From positions 22,666,887 through 22,730,886 of the forward strand of contig JAVDOI010000011.1 in the NCBI GenBank assembly GCA_032191485.1: DNA of 64,000 nt, written 5' to 3'. Below, in pieces: positions 59,901 through 64,000 of the stretch (positions are counted from its first letter, which is position 1; each line of letters opens with the position of its first letter). The position numbers and the translations under genes are program-made. The stretch is from Leptoclinus maculatus (lineage: Eukaryota > Chordata > Actinopteri > Perciformes > Stichaeidae). Under the pieces are notes generated by a model. The model was given only the letters and a program-made list of their open reading frames with translations, was not told where the DNA came from and ran no database searches.

Positions 59901-59990
59901 AAAGGTTCCGAAAGGTTCCGAAAGGTTCCGAAAGGTTCCGAAAGGTTCCGAAAGGTTCCGAAAGGTTCCGAAAGGTTCCGAAAGGTTCCG
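59901..59990. repeat. 10-bp minisatellite, nine perfect units
   Basis: AAAGGTTCCG is repeated nine times without change, then AAAGGCTTTT. Because 10 is not a multiple of 3, all units are read in rotating frames and both strands stay open. This creates two periodic ORFs (plus 59869-60120, minus 59821-60069) that are not credible genes. A (GTT)n patch follows at about 60018-60037. Confidence 0.97.
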
Positions 59991-60037
59991 AAAGGCTTTT
60001 AGGACACAACCCAGAGAGTTGTTGTTGTTGTTGTTGC

Positions 60038-61150
60038 CTCAAGGGTTCATGGTGATGATGAAAAAGCAAGTCAATTGTGTTAAAAATCTAATAGATATTA
60101 TTCAAACAGTTATTAAATAATTCCAGCTATTGTACACTAAAAAAGTTCCTTGAGGTTCTGAGACTCCTGATATTATCAAATATTATTTGATCAATAGATT
60201 ATTATTATTTTAAAGCTCAAGCAGTTAAGGATCTGATGGTTCAATACTCTATTAATGCTGTGGAACTGCTGGCTGGGGTTGGTGATAGGAATTGGTTTCC
60301 AAATTGATGGTTTTTAAATTTGGGTTAAGAAAAAAAACACCAGAACAAATAAACACGTGTTCTGACTTTGTTCTGGGTGAGGGTTTATTACATAATAACA
60401 AGTCCAAAGTCATCAGATTCATGATTCGAGTCTGACTTGAGGTCAAGTCATGTGACACCAGTTCAGGCCAGTGGTAGAAAGTATCCAACAAGAAGGACAG
60501 AAGTTAGCAACAAAGTGCTTCATGAAAGGAAGCCTACTATTCTCTGCTGATCGCTCTATCGCCAACTTTACTCCAAAAGCATTTCCAGTCCCACCTGCTG
60601 GGTGTAATTTGTCTTGCCAACTCTGGTCCGACTGCAGCTTCAGGATAAAGTTCTTCAGCTTGTTTTCACTGGAGAAAACAAAGTACAGCAGCTTCAAGGC
60701 AGACACTTGCCCGTGTAAATCAGAATCTCTGTTCATGTGGTCGCTGGGTACACCTTAGTTTTACATATTGCGGTCACTACAGACAGTACAAGTGTCAATC
60801 AATGCCTTGGTATAGCTAGTTTCCTTGTGTTTATGGTGTGTGTGTGTGTGTGTGTGTGTGAGGAAGGTCTGCCCTGCACACACATATATGGGGATGGAGG
60901 AACAGATGACTTTTCTCAGCCGACAATAGTTGGGGATTGCAACAGCAATAGAGATATCAGCGAAAGCTATCATGTTCACTGTAGTGGAAAACATCTCCAC
61001 ACAGATGCATGGATTGCTATATGTGTGCGCACGATATGTGTGCAAGATTGTAAAACTATTAGCTGAAGAGTGATCTTAGTGTCTCCATAGACATTGCAAT
61101 CTTTCTCTCTGTCTGTAGCTCTAGTCCTCTTGCACTCTCTTTTTGTCCAT

Positions 61151-61187
<37 letters not shown>

Positions 61188-62944
61188 CACAAGAGCTCAA
61201 ACAATATCTATTTTCTTTTCCGTGTCGCTGTATTACAGCGGTGTTATTGATGAGCGGAGGGGCTCGGGGAGAGTGAGACTGAAGAGGCTGGGGCGAGAGA
61301 GGCAGAGAACATGTAACAGGGCGAGAGAGAGGGCCAGATATCGCTTGTGATTCCAGACTCTCATACGGATTCAAACAAACATATAGAGGGCCCGGCCGAT
61401 AAGAAAATAGCTGCTGACATTGAACTCTCTGTTTTCAGAAGATGAAGCTGAACACAAAATAACCTTTCGGGGGTCGAATCACAGTTGCTCCGAGCCAGTC
61501 AGCATTTCACACGGGAAAAAGATAACAAAAGAGGGTAACAGACAATGCCCCAAAAATACATGAGAGTCTTCACTATAGAGTGTTTACACAGAGGGAACTA
61601 TTTTTGGTGCTGGTTCAAGAGTTAAATTCAGCTTGAGCAACTGGAAGTGAGACACTTCACTCCTCCATACTTGGGTGTTATGAAACTTTGTCATTGTGTA
61701 ATAGACTAAAAATAAGTGTCTACAAACTCTTGTCTGGATGGAGCACCGACTAAAACATGTTGAGAATATTGAGCGTCAGCTTCCAGCTTTTATCTTGAAC
61801 GCAGACAGATTATAAGAACAGTTCTAATCTAAGGTTTATTTGGGATTTTAAAACACATATTTCCTGGTATTCCATGATAAAGCAAATATGGGAGCCATAT
61901 GGGAATTCCAAAACGGTGCATTTTTTTCTTATTTGCCACCAACATGATTGGATGTGAGCAACTAAACTTTGTGAAAGAAATAGTTTAGTTGAGTATGTTT
62001 ATTTGTTTTCATTCCAAGAGTGTGGAATGCAATTGTTTTATAATCTATTGACTCTTGTTCATCGCTTCCATGCCTGTGCATTAAGAATGGAGTTCAAGAA
62101 GCAGGAGACACACTTTTTATTTCCAAGTAATCAGGTTTTGCGGTGCTTTAACAACGGCGTGCTACTTCTGCCTTTGCTAATGAAAGATCAGTCGGACCAT
62201 ATTCTCATGGTTTTAATTATTGTAATAATTAATAGTCAGTTTGTCAAATATTCTCAACCTTTTATTGCTAGTTATAGAAGTTGTAACTTCAGGGAGGGCC
62301 CTGGCCCACACAACCAACCAACCAGCCCTGAGATTAAATAAAATCACATTGTTAAAAAGAATAACCCAAACCTAACTCAATGTAACACAAATGGCAGCTC
62401 TCCCTAAGGGGCTTCCTGGCAAGGAGTTAAATGGTTACAGTTATTTAAAATAATGAATTTGTAAGTAACCCAATCCGTGTTTAGCAATCAATTTGATGCC
62501 TTTGTTACATGTTTTTGCCTGTTTCTTACATTTGTTATGTTTTTCCTGTTTTAAGACAAAATGCTTTTATTCTGAAGGCGGTTCTCCGAGTTAAAACAGA
62601 AGTTGAGCTGTGCGCACGAAAAAAGAGAAAAGTTTTAATAACTGTAATAACTAATAACTGAAAATCTGTCAGCAAAACTAATAACTTTCCGACATTACCC
62701 TGACAACAACATAGAAAAGAGTGATGGACTTAGTCCTGACAAAATAGCCCACAAAAACACTCTGCACGAAAACAGGCAGCAAAAGTGGCCAAGAAGAATA
62801 GAAGTACAGCTCCGCAGCCTTTATGAACCCTCAGATGGACTGTGCTTGGCTGCAGAGGAACTATAGATGAGCAGCACTAGGCGCCAGCCTCTGAGTCGGA
62901 AAAGTGAACCCAATGCGGAAATGCCTTAAACTAGCATTCTATTT
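60038..62944. other. No gene recognised; short microsatellites
   Basis: GT tract near 60837-60860 and CA tract near 61153-61182. Overlapping ORFs on both strands at 60443-60758 and 60737-61374, and one at 62003-62341, have no domain. Confidence 0.45.
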
Positions 62945-63255
62945 AATAGCCATCAGAGGTCCTCTGGTTGCAAAAAGAAGTCTAGAAGTATAGAAGTCTA
63001 TGAGAAAATGAGCCTACTTCCTCTACCTCTTTCACTCTTTCACAGTGTTTTCGGTTCATTGAAGTAAATTGTTAAATTTTTGGTAACCTAAAAATGTCTT
63101 ATTCAGAGTTGGGTTGCAAAAAAACAACAAATGTCGACAGACAAAAACCAAGAAGGAGACGACCGAAAAGCTGAACTCAAGGCTTCAAAACTGCAGTCCA
63201 CAAACCAATGGGAGACGTCGTGGCGACTCTGTCCACTTCTTCAATACAGTCATGT
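62945..63255 (-). repeat. Interspersed repeat family A, diverged copy
   Basis: TCCTCTGGTTGCAAAAAGAA, ATAGAAGTCTATGAGAAAAT, GGGTTGCAAAAAAACAAC, GCTGAACTCAAGGCTTCAAA, AGTCCACAAACCAATGGGAG and CCACTTCTTCAATACAGTCA. The middle (the AAACTCATG to GGTCCATTTAG part) is replaced by unrelated sequence. Confidence 0.75.
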
Positions 63256-63850
63256 CATGCTCACATGCTAAACTAGCGTGGCGAACACGTGTACCTGCTT
63301 AACATCAGTCTTGTCGTCGTTACTTTAGCACTTAGCTCAAAACACAGCGGTGCTCGAGTACAGCCTCACAGAGACGCTAGCATGACTGTGGACTCTTGTT
63401 TGTGTCATATTCATTATCTTGCAAGCTTAACTTAGCGTCACAGTTCAGCGTTGCAATTCACTCCCCAGGTTGGTGAACCCTCACCATCACAGTGATGTCT
63501 CCGGCCAGTTTGCAACATTTGCATTTTGGTTCACGGTTGTCCACAAAATTCAGTCATGATTTCCACTTCCATCTAAAAAGGGAGAGCTTCTTTGATCACT
63601 GCGCAGTTCAATCTCCTCAACCCGCCTGCGCTCAGCTCAAGTAGCAGTTTGTGAGAATTACTGCTATCCGTGTGTGTTGTGGGTTTGTTTCACTTGGTGT
63701 GTGTTAAGCTGTTTCCCGGGCTATTTTCCCTCCTGTGTGTCAGGCCCTTCCAGGCAGCATCAGACTGTAGCTGGTCTTCAGTTTTGATTACACACTTCCT
63801 TAATCAAGGCTTCAGATGCTCTTTGAACCACTTCTTCCTTCCCGGGGCAA

Positions 63851-63858
<8 letters not shown>
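63256..63858. other. No gene recognised
   Basis: No domain-bearing ORF. Pyrimidine patches only. Confidence 0.5.

Positions 63859-63910
<52 letters not shown>
63859..63910. repeat. (CA)26 microsatellite
   Basis: 26 CA units preceded by a short CT run. Confidence 0.97.
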
Positions 63911-63913
<3 letters not shown>

Positions 63914-64000
63914 GACAAGGCTATTACTTAGAGAGGTACCTGGCTTTTTAAATTAAAACTGGAAAAGACAGATTGGTATTGGCTAGGAGCTGCATTAAAC

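Noticed and set aside
59901..59998. CRISPR-like or other spaced repeat array
   Set aside because: Units are head-to-tail without spacers, and the genome is clearly eukaryotic.
59869..60120. Repeat protein with 10-residue periodicity
   Set aside because: Created by the 10-bp minisatellite, which is open on both strands. The flanking parts are unrelated.

Overview
The window looks like non-coding DNA of a ray-finned fish, most likely a percomorph teleost. The evidence is the very high density of (GT)n/(CA)n microsatellites (two tracts of about 118 bp), several copies of a tRNA-derived SINE of the kind common in teleosts, relics of Tc1-like and hAT transposons, and several short interspersed repeat families of a type I associate with teleosts. 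The ORFs are short, overlap on both strands and mostly come from microsatellites or repeats. There is no operon, no rRNA, no stand-alone tRNA gene and no CRISPR array. No complete protein-coding gene is visible, so the window is probably an intergenic desert or part of a very large intron.

The only host-gene candidate is at 40.1-41.4 kb. A 102/103-bp block ending in a good splice donor occurs twice (40127-40228 and 40473-40575). It is followed at 41265-41355 by an ATG opening 30 codons that read as a signal peptide and end at a GT donor. I infer duplicated 5'UTR exons upstream of the first coding exon of a secreted or membrane protein transcribed on the plus strand. I do not recognise the protein. 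A CTCF-like motif lies just upstream (40086-40099).

Mobile DNA, left to right: family A fragment (95-300); perfect CpG-rich hairpin (2174-2222); hAT element with 8-bp target duplication and transposase fragment (2757-3296); family B (4340-4890); degenerate TGACT-rich satellite (5780-7990) split by a solo LTR (6162-6969) and a SINE (7053-7311); SINE tail plus family A (13.3-13.85 kb); SINE (15.6 kb); inverted pair of Tc1-like 3' halves (18151-19019); family B (19.5 kb); family D (21.05 kb); family A split by a 1-kb insertion (22.54-24.04 kb); family B (26 kb); 63-bp-arm palindrome (30302-30437); BED-type transposase relic (34834-35292); family D (40.85 kb); a common teleost repeat (42.6 kb); family B with an internal tandem expansion (44.4-44.9 kb); MITE with 109-bp TIRs and TA duplication (45150-46147); 46-bp perfect palindrome (47146-47279); two SINEs (50.2 and 51.5 kb); two family A copies (55.7 and 56.9 kb); family B (58.9 kb); another common repeat (59.36 kb); 10-bp minisatellite (59901-59990); family A (62.95 kb).

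I found no undescribed multi-gene system. The most notable structures are the long palindromes, the Tc1 fold-back, the nested satellite/LTR/SINE array and the duplicated exon-like block. Repeat family letters (A-E) are local labels made by comparing copies inside this window, not database names.
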